Shown: in pieces, positions 20,135 through 28,226 of the stretch | Numbering within the stretch: position 1 is the first letter of the stretch | How the letters are laid out: each line of letters starts with the position of its first letter | DNA from: Chloroflexota bacterium | GTDB lineage: Bacteria > Chloroflexota > Limnocylindria > Limnocylindrales > CSP1-4 | NCBI GenBank assembly: GCA_027364875.1 | Contig: DAHXON010000035.1 | Span: 291 to 34,206, forward strand | Length of the DNA: 33,916 bases | Direction of reading: 5' to 3' | The notes under the pieces: model-generated | What the model was told of the DNA's origin: nothing | Seen by the model: the letters and a program-made list of their open reading frames with translations, nothing else | The model's database searches: none | Translations under genes and position numbers: made by a program

Positions 20135-21058
20135 TTGTCTCCACAGTCGCGGCGCGGCCGAGCCGTACCGGCCGGCCACCACAAGACGTCGGCGCGCAAT
20201 GCCAGCCGAGCGGCCGCTCCGGACAAGGCCTCGACGAAGGCGGCCACGCCGGACAAGGCTTCGACCAAGGCGGCCGTGCCGGAGGAGACCCCAGTCGATG
20301 AAACAGAGCCGGTCGCGCAGGAGCTCACGCCCTCGCAGCGCCGGGTCCGGCGTCGCGCCCGCACCCACAAGAATCCGGTCGTTTCGGGATTCATGGGCTA
20401 TGTCGGTGCGTACCTGCCACTCCTCGCCGTGTTCATCGCCATATTCGCGGCGGTTTGGGCGTACAACAGCTTCGCGCCGCACACGCTCTCGCCGGTCGAG
20501 AACTTCAAACAGGCCGAAAACGCCTGGAAGCCCAGCTGGGACTCTGCTCGGGCGCGCGTCAATGGCGCCGACGGCAACTTTGCCGCACAGATGGCGGCGT
20601 ACAAGGACCTCTCCAAGGCGACCAAGGGCTGGATGGACGAACTGTCCAAGGTCCAGAGCTGGAATGACGGCGCGCACACGGACACCCAGAACCAGACCAC
20701 CGCGTCGCAGATGACCACGTTCATCCAGGATGGCCGCAACCTGGTCACGGTCATCGACGAGGTCACCACGGCGAATACGCCGGCGGCTCTGCTCGCCCAC
20801 GCGGCCGATCTGGAATCGATCGACAACTCGTTCACCGGCGACTACCGCCTCGCCGAGTACGACGTGCTGGGTGTGACCAGCGCCGTCACGCCGGTGCCCA
20901 CGCTGAACCTGCCTACGGGCAGCCTGGCGCCCTCCGCCGGACCTTCGGCCGAGTCGTCGGGATCTGCCGGGCCGTCGGCTTCGGCCGGCGTGTCCGAGGC
21001 GCCTTCCGCATCCACGGTTCCGTCGGCTTCGGTCGCGCCGAGCCCCTCGGCCAGCTGA
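20135..21058 (+). CDS. Single-pass membrane protein with low-complexity ends, unknown function
   Basis: 307 residues from a TTG start at 20135, chosen because AGGAGG (20123-20128) lies exactly 6 bases upstream. The N-terminus is basic and Ala-rich and holds a perfect-frame tandem repeat PDKASTKAA(T/V) (residues 29-48, two 30-base DNA units at 20219-20278). A basic patch (RRVRRRARTHKN) precedes one membrane segment (about 88-110). The C-terminal side is a helical, Gln/Ala/Asp-rich region (about 120-240), then a Ser/Pro/Ala tail. Topology is probably cytoplasmic N-terminus and external C-terminus. I do not recognise the family. It may be a surface or cell-wall-spanning protein. Confidence 0.7.
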   Translation: MSPQSRRGRAVPAGHHKTSARNASRAAAPDKASTKAATPDKASTKAAVPEETPVDETEPVAQELTPSQRRVRRRARTHKNPVVSGFMGYVGAYLPLLAVFIAIFAAVWAYNSFAPHTLSPVENFKQAENAWKPSWDSARARVNGADGNFAAQMAAYKDLSKATKGWMDELSKVQSWNDGAHTDTQNQTTASQMTTFIQDGRNLVTVIDEVTTANTPAALLAHAADLESIDNSFTGDYRLAEYDVLGVTSAVTPVPTLNLPTGSLAPSAGPSAESSGSAGPSASAGVSEAPSASTVPSASVAPSPSAS

Positions 21059-21265
21059 GGGGGCTCGCGCCCGCGAGGCCGCCTTACGACGGCCACGGCG
21101 TGCCGTCAGACCGGCACTGGTAGGTACCTTGACTACGTAGCCGGAAGTACGGCTTGTGGCAGTTGTGTGGAGTTCGTACGGTTCGGGTCGCCTCGGACAC
21201 GGTGCGGGACATTGCGGACAGGACCCCCACCTCTCCGTCGGCGAGTGCGATGCAGAGGATTTCCG

Positions 21266-21460
21266 ATGGCTGCCATGGCCGTGAACGAACTGGGTCCCAT
21301 GATGACGGCGACCGAGGTCGCCGAGATGCTCCACCTCCACGTGAACACGGTGAAGCGTCTGGGAGATCGGGGCGAGCTGCCCTTCTACCGCGTCTGCAAG
21401 CGGGGAGACCGCCGGTTCCGGCTCGAGGACGTCATGTCGTTCCTCGACAAGAACCGCTAG
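21266..21460 (+). CDS. Small excisionase-like helix-turn-helix protein
   Basis: 64 residues from the ATG at 21266, which follows AGAGGA with 7 bases of spacing. MMTATEVAEMLHLHVNTVKRLGDRGELPFYRV and RRFRLEDVMSFL are the HTH_17 (MerR/excisionase-family) pattern. Such stand-alone proteins are either excisionases of mobile elements or small chromosomal regulators. No integrase, att repeat or phage gene is next to it, so a regulator is as likely. A TTGACT element is present at 21129-21134 but lacks a convincing -10. Confidence 0.85.
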   Translation: MAAMAVNELGPMMTATEVAEMLHLHVNTVKRLGDRGELPFYRVCKRGDRRFRLEDVMSFLDKNR

Positions 21461-21529
21461 CCGGACACCTTCCTTCCGGTTCGCCGGAGGTCCGTCATCG
21501 GGCCAGGTGCCTGTTCCGTCGAACCTGAT

Positions 21530-21563
21530 CTGACGCCCCCGGCCGGGGGGCCGCTGGCGTCAG
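21530..21563. terminator. Bidirectional hairpin terminator
   Basis: CTGACGCC (21530-21537) and GGCGTCAG (21556-21563) form an 8-bp perfect stem with a GC-rich interior that can pair further. TGTTTCT follows on the plus strand. It sits between the convergent HTH and aminotransferase genes and could end transcription of both. Confidence 0.6.
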
Positions 21564-21631
21564 TGTTTCTGCGAGGGGTTCGGCCGGCTCGAGATTCCGC
21601 CGCGGGCCGCGCCGTCCGGCCGCCCGGAACC

Positions 21632-23026
21632 TCAGGAGTGCGGGATCGACTTGAGAGCGGCCTTGAACAGCTGCGCGCCGCGAGCGATCTCCTCGGGCGT
21701 GACGTCGATCGGGGGCAGGAAGCGGATGACGTTGTGATGCGTGCCGCAATTGAGAACCAGGAGCCCGTGATCCGCAGCCGCGGTGATCATGGCTTCGCTC
21801 GTCTCGGTGTCCGGCTCGCGGGTGGCGCGGTCCTTCACGAACTCCACGCCGACCATCAGGCCCTGGCCGCGGACGTCGCCGATGCGATCGTCTTCGGCCA
21901 TCACGTCGCGGAGGGCAACCTGGAGCTCCTCGCCCCGAGCTGCCGCGTTGGCGACCAGCCCCTGCTCATCGATGGTCCTCATGACCGCCACGCCCGCGGC
22001 GCAGCTCACGGGGTTTCCGCCGAACGTGGTCCCGTGGGCGCCCACGCCCCAGCGTTCCTGGAGCTCGCGGCGGGTCACGATCGCGCCGATGGGCATCCCG
22101 TTCGCGAGGGCCTTGGCCACGCACATGACGTCCGGAACGATGCCGGCGTGCTCGAAGGCCCACATCTTGCCGGTCCGGCCCATGCCCGTCTGGACCTCGT
22201 CGCAGACGAGCAGGATGCCGTGCTCGTCGCACAGCGCCCGCAGCTCGCGCAGGAACGCAGCCGGCGCGGGATTGAACCCACCCTCGCCCTGGATGGGCTC
22301 GATGACGATCGCGGCCACCGACGAGGCAGGTATCTCGTGGGCGAGGAGAGTTCGGAGCGCTCCCATGGCGCCGGCCGTGGCGGCCTCCTCGTCGTCGCCG
22401 AAGTAGCGGTAGACGTTGGGGAACGGGGTCAGGTAGACCGCGGGCAGCAGTGGCTCGTAGCCCAGGCGGTAGTTGATGCTCGAGCTGGTGATCGAGGCCG
22501 CTCCGAAGGTCCGGCCGTGGAACGCGCCACGGAAGGCGACGATTCCCGGCCTGCCCGTCACCCGGCGGGCGAGCTTCATGGCCGCTTCGATCGCCTCGGC
22601 TCCGGAGTTGCAGAAGAAGACGGTGTCGAGGGGATCCGGGCACGAATCGGCGAGCATCGCGGCCAGGCGCCCGACGGGTTCGAGATAGCCGAGCGCGTTG
22701 CAGATGTGCAGCAGCTTGTCGGCCTGGTCCTTGATCGCCTCGGTCACGGCCGGGTGGTGATGGCCGAGCGACGTGGTCGCGATGCCGCAGGCGAAGTCGA
22801 GGTAGCCGCGCCCGGCTGAGTCGTAGAGGATGTGGCCCTCGCCGTGCGACCAGTTCTGTTCGTAGTAGCGGCCCAGGATCGGCGAGAGGTACGGTCTGGA
22901 GATCCCGGCGTAATCGCCTGCTGCCGCGAGATCGTCGATCGCCGCCGGAGTCAGTGCCCCCGCTGATCCGCCCAGGTGGGCGATGGCTGACGCGGAGACG
23001 GCTGGTTGAGGTCCGGTGCGATCCAT
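21632..23026 (-). CDS. Class III PLP-dependent aminotransferase (4-aminobutyrate type)
   Basis: 464 residues. Typical class III aminotransferase features are FACGIATTSLGHHHPAV, FFCNSGAEAIEAAMKLAR, FRGAFHGRTFGAAS, the motif VIEPIQGEGGF, LLVCDEVQTGMGRTG and the PLP-binding Lys in CVAKALANGMPIGA. The sequence is closest in style to 4-aminobutyrate/acetylornithine-type enzymes, which transfer an amino group to 2-oxoglutarate. The exact substrate cannot be fixed from sequence. The ATG follows AGGAG with 8 bases of spacing. No succinate-semialdehyde dehydrogenase is nearby, so a GABA role is unproven. Confidence 0.88.
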   Translation of the reverse strand: MDRTGPQPAVSASAIAHLGGSAGALTPAAIDDLAAAGDYAGISRPYLSPILGRYYEQNWSHGEGHILYDSAGRGYLDFACGIATTSLGHHHPAVTEAIKDQADKLLHICNALGYLEPVGRLAAMLADSCPDPLDTVFFCNSGAEAIEAAMKLARRVTGRPGIVAFRGAFHGRTFGAASITSSSINYRLGYEPLLPAVYLTPFPNVYRYFGDDEEAATAGAMGALRTLLAHEIPASSVAAIVIEPIQGEGGFNPAPAAFLRELRALCDEHGILLVCDEVQTGMGRTGKMWAFEHAGIVPDVMCVAKALANGMPIGAIVTRRELQERWGVGAHGTTFGGNPVSCAAGVAVMRTIDEQGLVANAAARGEELQVALRDVMAEDDRIGDVRGQGLMVGVEFVKDRATREPDTETSEAMITAAADHGLLVLNCGTHHNVIRFLPPIDVTPEEIARGAQLFKAALKSIPHS

Positions 23027-23046
23027 GAATCGGGCTCCTACAGAGA

Positions 23047-23090
23047 CGGAATCGCCGGCAATGAGATTCCGGCGGGGCTTTTCGAGTATA
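23047..23090 (-). promoter_or_regulatory. Leader inverted repeat and possible -10 of the aminotransferase gene
   Basis: CGGAATC (23047-23053) and GATTCCG (23065-23071) form a 7+7 inverted repeat in the leader, 20 bases upstream of the ATG. On the minus strand a TATACT element lies at 23090-23085, just upstream of it. No good -35 is seen. The repeat would lie just after the transcription start, a usual place for a repressor site. Nothing else is recognised in 23027-23191. Confidence 0.4.
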
Positions 23091-23191
23091 GGCCCGCAGC
23101 TCCGCCGGCTGCTCTCTGAGGAATCCGTGAGTTACCCGTGGGCGGCGTGGTCATCCCGGCGCGGCACGCCAGACCGCGCCGCCCTGCGCGG

Positions 23192-24052
23192 TTAGCCAAC
23201 CGGCGCGGTCAGCCGCGGCGGACCCATCCTGACCCGCTCGAACACGTCCTCCAGGGCCATCGTCCGTGTTCCGAGGCCGTCCATGAACCAGGTGGCGCCT
23301 GCCGCGGCGAAGGCCTCCAGCCGGTCCGTGTCCAGGGCCGCCCTGGTGGCCTCTTCCGACAGCACGATCTCCGCCGGTCGCCCTTCGCGCAGCTCCTCCA
23401 GTCGGCCGCGAATCTCGGCCACGTCCGCGGGCTCGAGTGGATCGGCTTCGCCGTCGGGGCGCAGGCGGAGCGGGAAGTAGCCGTCCCACCGCGCCGCACG
23501 GCGCAATGGAGCGGCCACCGGCCACGTGCCCGCGACGATGATCTTGGGCCGCGGCTGCTGGACCGGGGTGGGGTGGAACGAGGTTCTCGCGACCTGATAG
23601 TGCCGTCCTGTGAACTCGAACGGGTTCCCGGACCACAGGCCAGTCAGGATCTCCAGGCCCTCGTCCAGCTTCTCAGCCCGGACCCGCAGATCAGGGTCCT
23701 CGCCAAAGGCGGCGAACTCGGTCTCGGGCGGAAGGCCAAGCCCGACGCCCATGACGAGCCTCCCGCCCGAGAGCCGGTCCAGGGTTGCCGTCTGCCGGGC
23801 GAGCACCCAGGGCCGCCGTCGTGGCAGCGGCGTCACCATCGGCCCGAGGGCAATTCTCTCGGTGGCCTGGGCCATCGCCGCAAGAAGGATCCATGGATCC
23901 GCGACCGGCACCGGCATCTCACCGAAGATGTTGATGTGGTCCCACACGAAGACGCCTTCCCAGCCCGCCCGCTCGGCTTCACGAGCGATGGAGACCGCGG
24001 TCGCCGGATCGGCGAACTCGGCGAAGTTGGGCATGTTGAGTCCGATGCGCAT
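23192..24052 (-). CDS. LLM-class flavin (F420)-dependent oxidoreductase
   Basis: 286 residues, bacterial luciferase-like TIM barrel. Markers are the N-terminal RIGLNMPNFAEFADP, EGVFVWDHINIFGE, IALGPMVTPLPRRRPWVLARQTATLDRLSGGRL, VMGVGLG and PKIIVAGTWP. This family uses F420 or FMN to reduce or oxidise varied substrates; cofactor and substrate are not readable here. It is slightly shorter than many relatives (about 300-340). The ATG at 24052 is the natural start, as the barrel begins at residue 2. It is a second member of the family in this window, distinct from the fusion protein at 25916-28030. Confidence 0.88.
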   Translation of the reverse strand: MRIGLNMPNFAEFADPATAVSIAREAERAGWEGVFVWDHINIFGEMPVPVADPWILLAAMAQATERIALGPMVTPLPRRRPWVLARQTATLDRLSGGRLVMGVGLGLPPETEFAAFGEDPDLRVRAEKLDEGLEILTGLWSGNPFEFTGRHYQVARTSFHPTPVQQPRPKIIVAGTWPVAAPLRRAARWDGYFPLRLRPDGEADPLEPADVAEIRGRLEELREGRPAEIVLSEEATRAALDTDRLEAFAAAGATWFMDGLGTRTMALEDVFERVRMGPPRLTAPVG

Positions 24053-24410
24053 CTGAGACTCCTTGTGGGCAGCGTCCTCGAAGCATGAGGCCTGCCCGTG
24101 CCACCTAGCCTGTCACGCGCTTTCGACGGGTCCCCTCGTATGGCGGGGAATTCGCCCGAACCGGCGGCCGAACGGCCGGGCCGGCACCCCCCGCACATTA
24201 GTGGTGCGTGCGCGCCACACCTGGGCCAGAAGTACCAGTGCCAGCCGCCGAAAGTCCCACCGGCACCCTTTCGAACGTGTAGTCTTGGGACGCCGGGTCG
24301 TGCCCGGAGCGTGCCTGTCGAACAAATGATCGACGGGGGCGGGAACCCTCACTAGGCCGGAGATCCTCCCGGGTGGCCGATGGAGGACTCAAGACAAGCG
24401 AGGTGGCGCC
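24053..24410. other. Gene-free divergent region
   Basis: 358 bases between the LLM oxidoreductase and the unknown protein that begins at 24411. Open frames here have no family signature. No RNA gene, riboswitch or convincing promoter was recognised. The last 20 bases hold the GAGGTGG ribosome binding site of the next gene. Confidence 0.5.
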
Positions 24411-25169
24411 ATGGACCGAGTCGCACTCGCCGTTGGCGAGGAGACCTTCGAGCTCGACGTGGATGGCCGGTCGATCCGGATCGTGACCAGATCCGCCGAC
24501 GACGAGCTCGCTCGACTATTCGATCTGGGAGCGACGCGATCCTGGACCGACGATTCGCCGCTCACCGACGAGGACGTCACCGCGGTGGTGCGGAGGTTGT
24601 TCGAATCGGCCGGCGACCAGCAGCCGATCGAGATCGTCGGCGTCGCTCCGACGGCGGCCCAATCGTTCCCCGATGAGTCGCGGATTTCGGTCTCCGTTAT
24701 CGAGCCGATGTCGTTCTCGCTTCCCGGTTCGCCGAACGGGATCGCGATCTCGATGGACGACCGCGGCGACGCTCACCTGTGGGCGGTCGGCGATGAGCGG
24801 GTCGCGCTGGGTTCCGATGGGATGTGGTGGATCGCGACCCAGCTGATCGACGCGCTCGAGGACCCGCCGAGGGCGGCGCGCTGGCCTCGAATACTCGTCC
24901 TCGGCACGAAGGTCGGCGGCCGAGCCGCCCAGGCCTCGATGGAAGCCGGAGACTGGGGGGTCGGCATCGTCTGGCGCGAGCTCGACAACGGCGTGGTTGG
25001 CAAGGTCCTGGCGGTCAACGAGCTCACCTACGAACGGGTGAACGGCTGGCTGACGATCCTGCGGCCGATCCGCGACGAGCTGACTCGCCAGCGCGCCCAC
25101 CGGCAGCGTTTGAAGGCCGCCCGAACCGCCGAGCGGTGGGCCCGAGCCATGGAGCGCTGGGGCAGCTAG
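24411..25169 (+). CDS. Protein of unknown function
   Basis: 252 residues, soluble, acidic N-terminal half and basic C-terminal helix (RQRAHRQRLKAARTAERWARAMERW). I do not recognise the family. No signal peptide or membrane segment is visible. The middle section alternates short strands (VSVIEPMSFSL, IAISMDDRGDAHLWAV), and LVLGTKVGGRAAQAS is Gly-rich but not a clear nucleotide-binding loop. The ATG is preceded by GAGGTG with good spacing, and codon use matches the neighbours, so it is a real gene. It stands alone between divergent and convergent partners. Confidence 0.75.
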   Translation: MDRVALAVGEETFELDVDGRSIRIVTRSADDELARLFDLGATRSWTDDSPLTDEDVTAVVRRLFESAGDQQPIEIVGVAPTAAQSFPDESRISVSVIEPMSFSLPGSPNGIAISMDDRGDAHLWAVGDERVALGSDGMWWIATQLIDALEDPPRAARWPRILVLGTKVGGRAAQASMEAGDWGVGIVWRELDNGVVGKVLAVNELTYERVNGWLTILRPIRDELTRQRAHRQRLKAARTAERWARAMERWGS

Positions 25170-25223
25170 CTGGCTTCAGCCGGCCGGCCGAAGCCGCCTC
25201 GGCCAGATCGCCCTGAGGCGAAG

Positions 25224-25919
25224 TCAGCCTCGGGCCAGGACGGTCACCTCGCCGGTCGGCTGGACCAGGAAGATCCAGACGTCCCAGGCGCAGTGGCTGA
25301 CCACCAGCGCCCCCAGCGGGACGCCCGCCGCGTAGAGGGCCGACCAGTGAGCGCCGGCGACTCCCGCCGCGCCCATGAGGGTGAAGTTACCCGTCGTGAC
25401 GTGGATCGCCGAGTAGGCCACCGACGCCATCGCCGCGCCCGTCCAACGCCCGTAGCGGCGCATCAGCGCCTCCTGGACCAGGCCCCGCCAGAAGAGCTCT
25501 TCCGCGGGCCCGATCACGGTCACGAGTCGAGCGGCCGTCTCGCCGCGCGGGGCCAGCTCCCGAAGCGTGTAGATGTCCGCGATCTGATCGGCGCCGCCCG
25601 GGACGAATCGCCGCGCGAAGCGGTCCCCGAGTCTGAACGTGCCGTAGAGGACTGCCGCCGAAACGGCGCCGACGAGGACCTCGCGCGGCCCGATCCTGGT
25701 GCGGCGAAGCTTCGGGTTGGCCGCCAGCGCCAGGCCGCCGAGCACCAGGCCCGTCGTTGTCATTCGGCTCCAGAAGCGCTCTCGCGGACCCCGGAACGTG
25801 GCGGCGAAGGCGGGAATGGCGGCGGCGAGGCCGACAGCCATACCGGCGTCGAGGCGCACGCCGGACACAAGCGGAACGTCGGCTTCCGGGCCGGAGCGGC
25901 TGTCCCCTCGCGTCGTCAT
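25224..25919 (-). CDS. CPBP-family (CAAX-like) intramembrane metalloprotease
   Basis: 231 residues with several hydrophobic segments. The three family motifs are present: EELFWRGL (EExxxR), YSAIHVTT (with the metal-ligand His) and SHCAWDVWIF (HxxxD). The family includes eukaryotic Rce1 and bacterial proteins linked to bacteriocin immunity or maturation. The ATG at 25919 overlaps the stop of the upstream LLM-UbiA fusion gene (ATGA, 4 bases), so the two are co-translated. That pairing with a prenyltransferase is notable because CAAX proteases act on prenylated proteins, but no prenylated protein substrate is seen. A longer frame upstream is a shadow of the fusion gene. Confidence 0.88.
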   Translation of the reverse strand: MTTRGDSRSGPEADVPLVSGVRLDAGMAVGLAAAIPAFAATFRGPRERFWSRMTTTGLVLGGLALAANPKLRRTRIGPREVLVGAVSAAVLYGTFRLGDRFARRFVPGGADQIADIYTLRELAPRGETAARLVTVIGPAEELFWRGLVQEALMRRYGRWTGAAMASVAYSAIHVTTGNFTLMGAAGVAGAHWSALYAAGVPLGALVVSHCAWDVWIFLVQPTGEVTVLARG

Positions 25920-28030
25920 CCGATGGCCAGGGACAGCAGGAGGCCCGCGACCAGCAGCGTGCCGAAGGCGAGGTGGAGATGGGCCGTCTGGAGGTCGATC
26001 CTGGCTATCGCGCGAGCCTGCCCCTGCGCCCCGAGCTCGGCCGAACCGATCACCTGGGCCAGGAACGGCAGCGACAGCATCGCCAGGACCGTCGTGGCCG
26101 GCAGGCCGCGGAACGCGATCGCCAGTCCGAGGCTGCCGTATGCGGCCAGGACGAGAGCCAGGTAGGCGTAGCGAGCCCAGTACCGTCCGATCCGGTTGGA
26201 GAGCGTTCGGATGCCGGCTCGGGTGTCGTCGCTGATATCGCGCCAGTCGTTGCCGTGGACGATAGCCGCCACGAGGAAACCGATCGGCAGCGAGAGGATT
26301 ATCGTGCGAGGCTCCCAGGTTCCGGTGACTGCCAGGTACGACCCGGTGACCATCAAGGGTCCCATCAATCCGAAGATGATCGGCACGCCAAGGGCCTTGT
26401 ATTTGTATTCGAACGGCGGCGCCGTATACCCGTAGCCGCCCATCAGGCCCAGGATTCCCAGGACGATGATGATCGGGCCGCGCAAGTAGGCGAGGAACAG
26501 TCCAAGCGCGATGGCGACGGCGAACATGCCGAGGGCGAAGGCGTACGCGCCTCGCTCGGTCATCCGGCCCTTGAGCACGGCGTGGCTGGCGCGCGGCGAC
26601 GTGATCGTATCGATGCCCTTGCGGACGTCGAAGACCTCGTTGACCACGTTGGTCCCGGACTGGATGAGCATCGCGGCCGCGAGCGCGGCGAGGAAGGGGA
26701 TCCACGAGAAGCGGCCGTCGACCACTGCCAGCGCTCCGCCCGCGGTGGTCGGAATGACCGAGACCGTGTAGGCGAACGGCCGGACTATCTCCCAGGCCGC
26801 GGTCACCCGGCGCCAGGCCTTGTCGAGGATGTTGAGGCGTCGATCGCCGGCAAGGCCGCTGCCGGAAGCCGCGGCAGGTGCGAGGGCAGGAGTCGCCGCT
26901 GATGCCCCCGCCACCGCAACGGGCGTGCTGCCGAGCGCGGTCGAGGCCGCGACGGCAACCGGCACGGCCGCAGGCGCGGGCGCGGTCTCGGCCGCCGGCT
27001 CCGGCAGAGCGGCGTAGATCTTCGCCGTCTCGATCAGCTCGAGAACCTGATGCCGTTCCTGGACCACAGGCTGGAGGAGCGGCAGCGCCAGACCCGTCTT
27101 GGAGTGGAACGCCATCGCCTGGGCCGCCACGTCGTCGCGGGTGCCGCACAGCATGAACGCGTCGAGCATCTCGTCCGGGATGAGCTTGCCGGCCTCGTGG
27201 TAGTCCTCGGCCTTCCAGGCGGCGGCGATGCGGTCGCGCAGCTCCATCTCGAAGCCTGCCCGGGCCATGGAGACCGGCGTCAGGATCGACATCATGTAGA
27301 TGACGAAAGGCTCGCGCTTGGCCCGGTTCAGGGCCTCGCGGCGGGTCTTGTCCACCAGCGAGAGCAGGTAGGCGGCGGTGTCGACGTCGTCCGGGTTCCG
27401 GCCCGCCTCCGCGGCGGCGGTTCGCAGCCGGCCGTGGATCGTCTGGAGCGACGGGATCGACTCACACGGCTTGGCGAGGTAGCCGTCCGCCTTGCGCCCC
27501 GCAAGCTCCACGAACTCGCGGCGGTTGGCGGCCACGTAGAGCGGAATCCGGTGCACCGGCGGGAACATGGGCTGGATCGGCGGGAGATCCTCGCGGCCGA
27601 TCTTGATGCGCTCGCCGGCCCAGAGCAGCCGCAGCTGGTCAATCGTGTCGCCGATGCGGGCGACGGCGTCGGCCGGGGTGTAGGGGATGCCCATCTGGCC
27701 CAGACGCACAGGCTGGCCGGAACCGATGGCCATGGTGATGCGCTCGGGCAGGAGATCGTCGAGCGCGGAGCCGGTCATTGCCAGGACGAGTGGGTGACGG
27801 GTGAACGGATTGACCGACCCGAGAGCCACTCGGAAGGAATCGTTGCCGTCCTCGGAGAGAGCCGTGGCCATTGCCGTGCCGTAGGTGACGGCGTCGCGCT
27901 CGAAGTACGAGTCGTGGACCCAGATCGCCTCGAGGCCGCCGTCCCTGGCGCGGCGCGCCCACTCGATGGCGTCGGATACGTCGCCTCTGGCCGCGATCCC
28001 AAGGCCGACGCGACGGGGAAGCGCTCTCAT
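25916..28030 (-). CDS. Fusion: LLM-class F420-type oxidoreductase + UbiA/MenA-like prenyltransferase
   Basis: 704 residues in one uninterrupted frame. Residues 1-342 form a luciferase-like TIM barrel of the F420-dependent type (VGLGIAARGDVSDAI, ITMAIGSGQPVRLGQMG, IPLYVAANRREFVELAGRKADGYL). Residues about 343-392 are an Ala/Pro-rich linker. Residues about 400-704 are a UbiA-superfamily membrane prenyltransferase with about eight or nine helices. Its first Asp motif is NVVNEVFDVRKGID (N464, D468, D474) and its second is GNDWRDISDD (D595, D598), in the MenA style. The membrane half would attach a prenyl chain to a quinone precursor; the barrel would do a cofactor-dependent redox step. Both halves keep their motifs, so a functional fusion is likely. 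The ATG follows AGGAGAGAC. The CPBP protease follows with an ATGA overlap. Confidence 0.88.
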   Translation of the reverse strand: MRALPRRVGLGIAARGDVSDAIEWARRARDGGLEAIWVHDSYFERDAVTYGTAMATALSEDGNDSFRVALGSVNPFTRHPLVLAMTGSALDDLLPERITMAIGSGQPVRLGQMGIPYTPADAVARIGDTIDQLRLLWAGERIKIGREDLPPIQPMFPPVHRIPLYVAANRREFVELAGRKADGYLAKPCESIPSLQTIHGRLRTAAAEAGRNPDDVDTAAYLLSLVDKTRREALNRAKREPFVIYMMSILTPVSMARAGFEMELRDRIAAAWKAEDYHEAGKLIPDEMLDAFMLCGTRDDVAAQAMAFHSKTGLALPLLQPVVQERHQVLELIETAKIYAALPEPAAETAPAPAAVPVAVAASTALGSTPVAVAGASAATPALAPAAASGSGLAGDRRLNILDKAWRRVTAAWEIVRPFAYTVSVIPTTAGGALAVVDGRFSWIPFLAALAAAMLIQSGTNVVNEVFDVRKGIDTITSPRASHAVLKGRMTERGAYAFALGMFAVAIALGLFLAYLRGPIIIVLGILGLMGGYGYTAPPFEYKYKALGVPIIFGLMGPLMVTGSYLAVTGTWEPRTIILSLPIGFLVAAIVHGNDWRDISDDTRAGIRTLSNRIGRYWARYAYLALVLAAYGSLGLAIAFRGLPATTVLAMLSLPFLAQVIGSAELGAQGQARAIARIDLQTAHLHLAFGTLLVAGLLLSLAIG

Positions 28031-28226
28031 GTCTCTCCTGCTCGAACGCCGGTCTACCGACGTAACGAGGCGGCGAGACCGGTGGCTGGAGATATCTTAG
28101 CGGCTGGGTATTAGTTACACGACCGGGTGGGTGCCGCGGCTCACTGGACGCAGCCGCAGGGGCGAGCGGCGCGCTGGGGCACGGCCCGGCGCTGAAGCTT
28201 CGGGCGGAATCGCCTATGGTGAGCTC
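28031..28226. promoter_or_regulatory. Divergent promoter region, fusion gene and GNAT
   Basis: On the minus strand a TAAGAT element near 28094-28099 within AAGATATCT could be the -10 of the fusion gene. On the plus strand TATGGT (28215-28220) ends 6 bases before the GNAT ATG, which would give a leaderless message and fits the lack of a Shine-Dalgarno. Neither has a good -35. Confidence 0.35.

Noticed and set aside
21266-21460. HTH protein as marker of a prophage or integrative element
   Set aside because: No integrase, att duplication or phage structural gene lies in the flanks; housekeeping-type genes are on both sides.
21563-22819. 418-codon plus-strand open frame inside the aminotransferase
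   Set aside because: Antisense shadow; no family similarity visible.
25224-27149. 641-residue version of the CPBP protease
   Set aside because: The extension is an out-of-frame reading of the fusion gene. The ATG at 25919, in an ATGA overlap, is the natural start.
27050-28114. 354-codon plus-strand open frame inside the LLM-UbiA gene
   Set aside because: Antisense shadow with His/Gly/Asp-rich composition and no motif.
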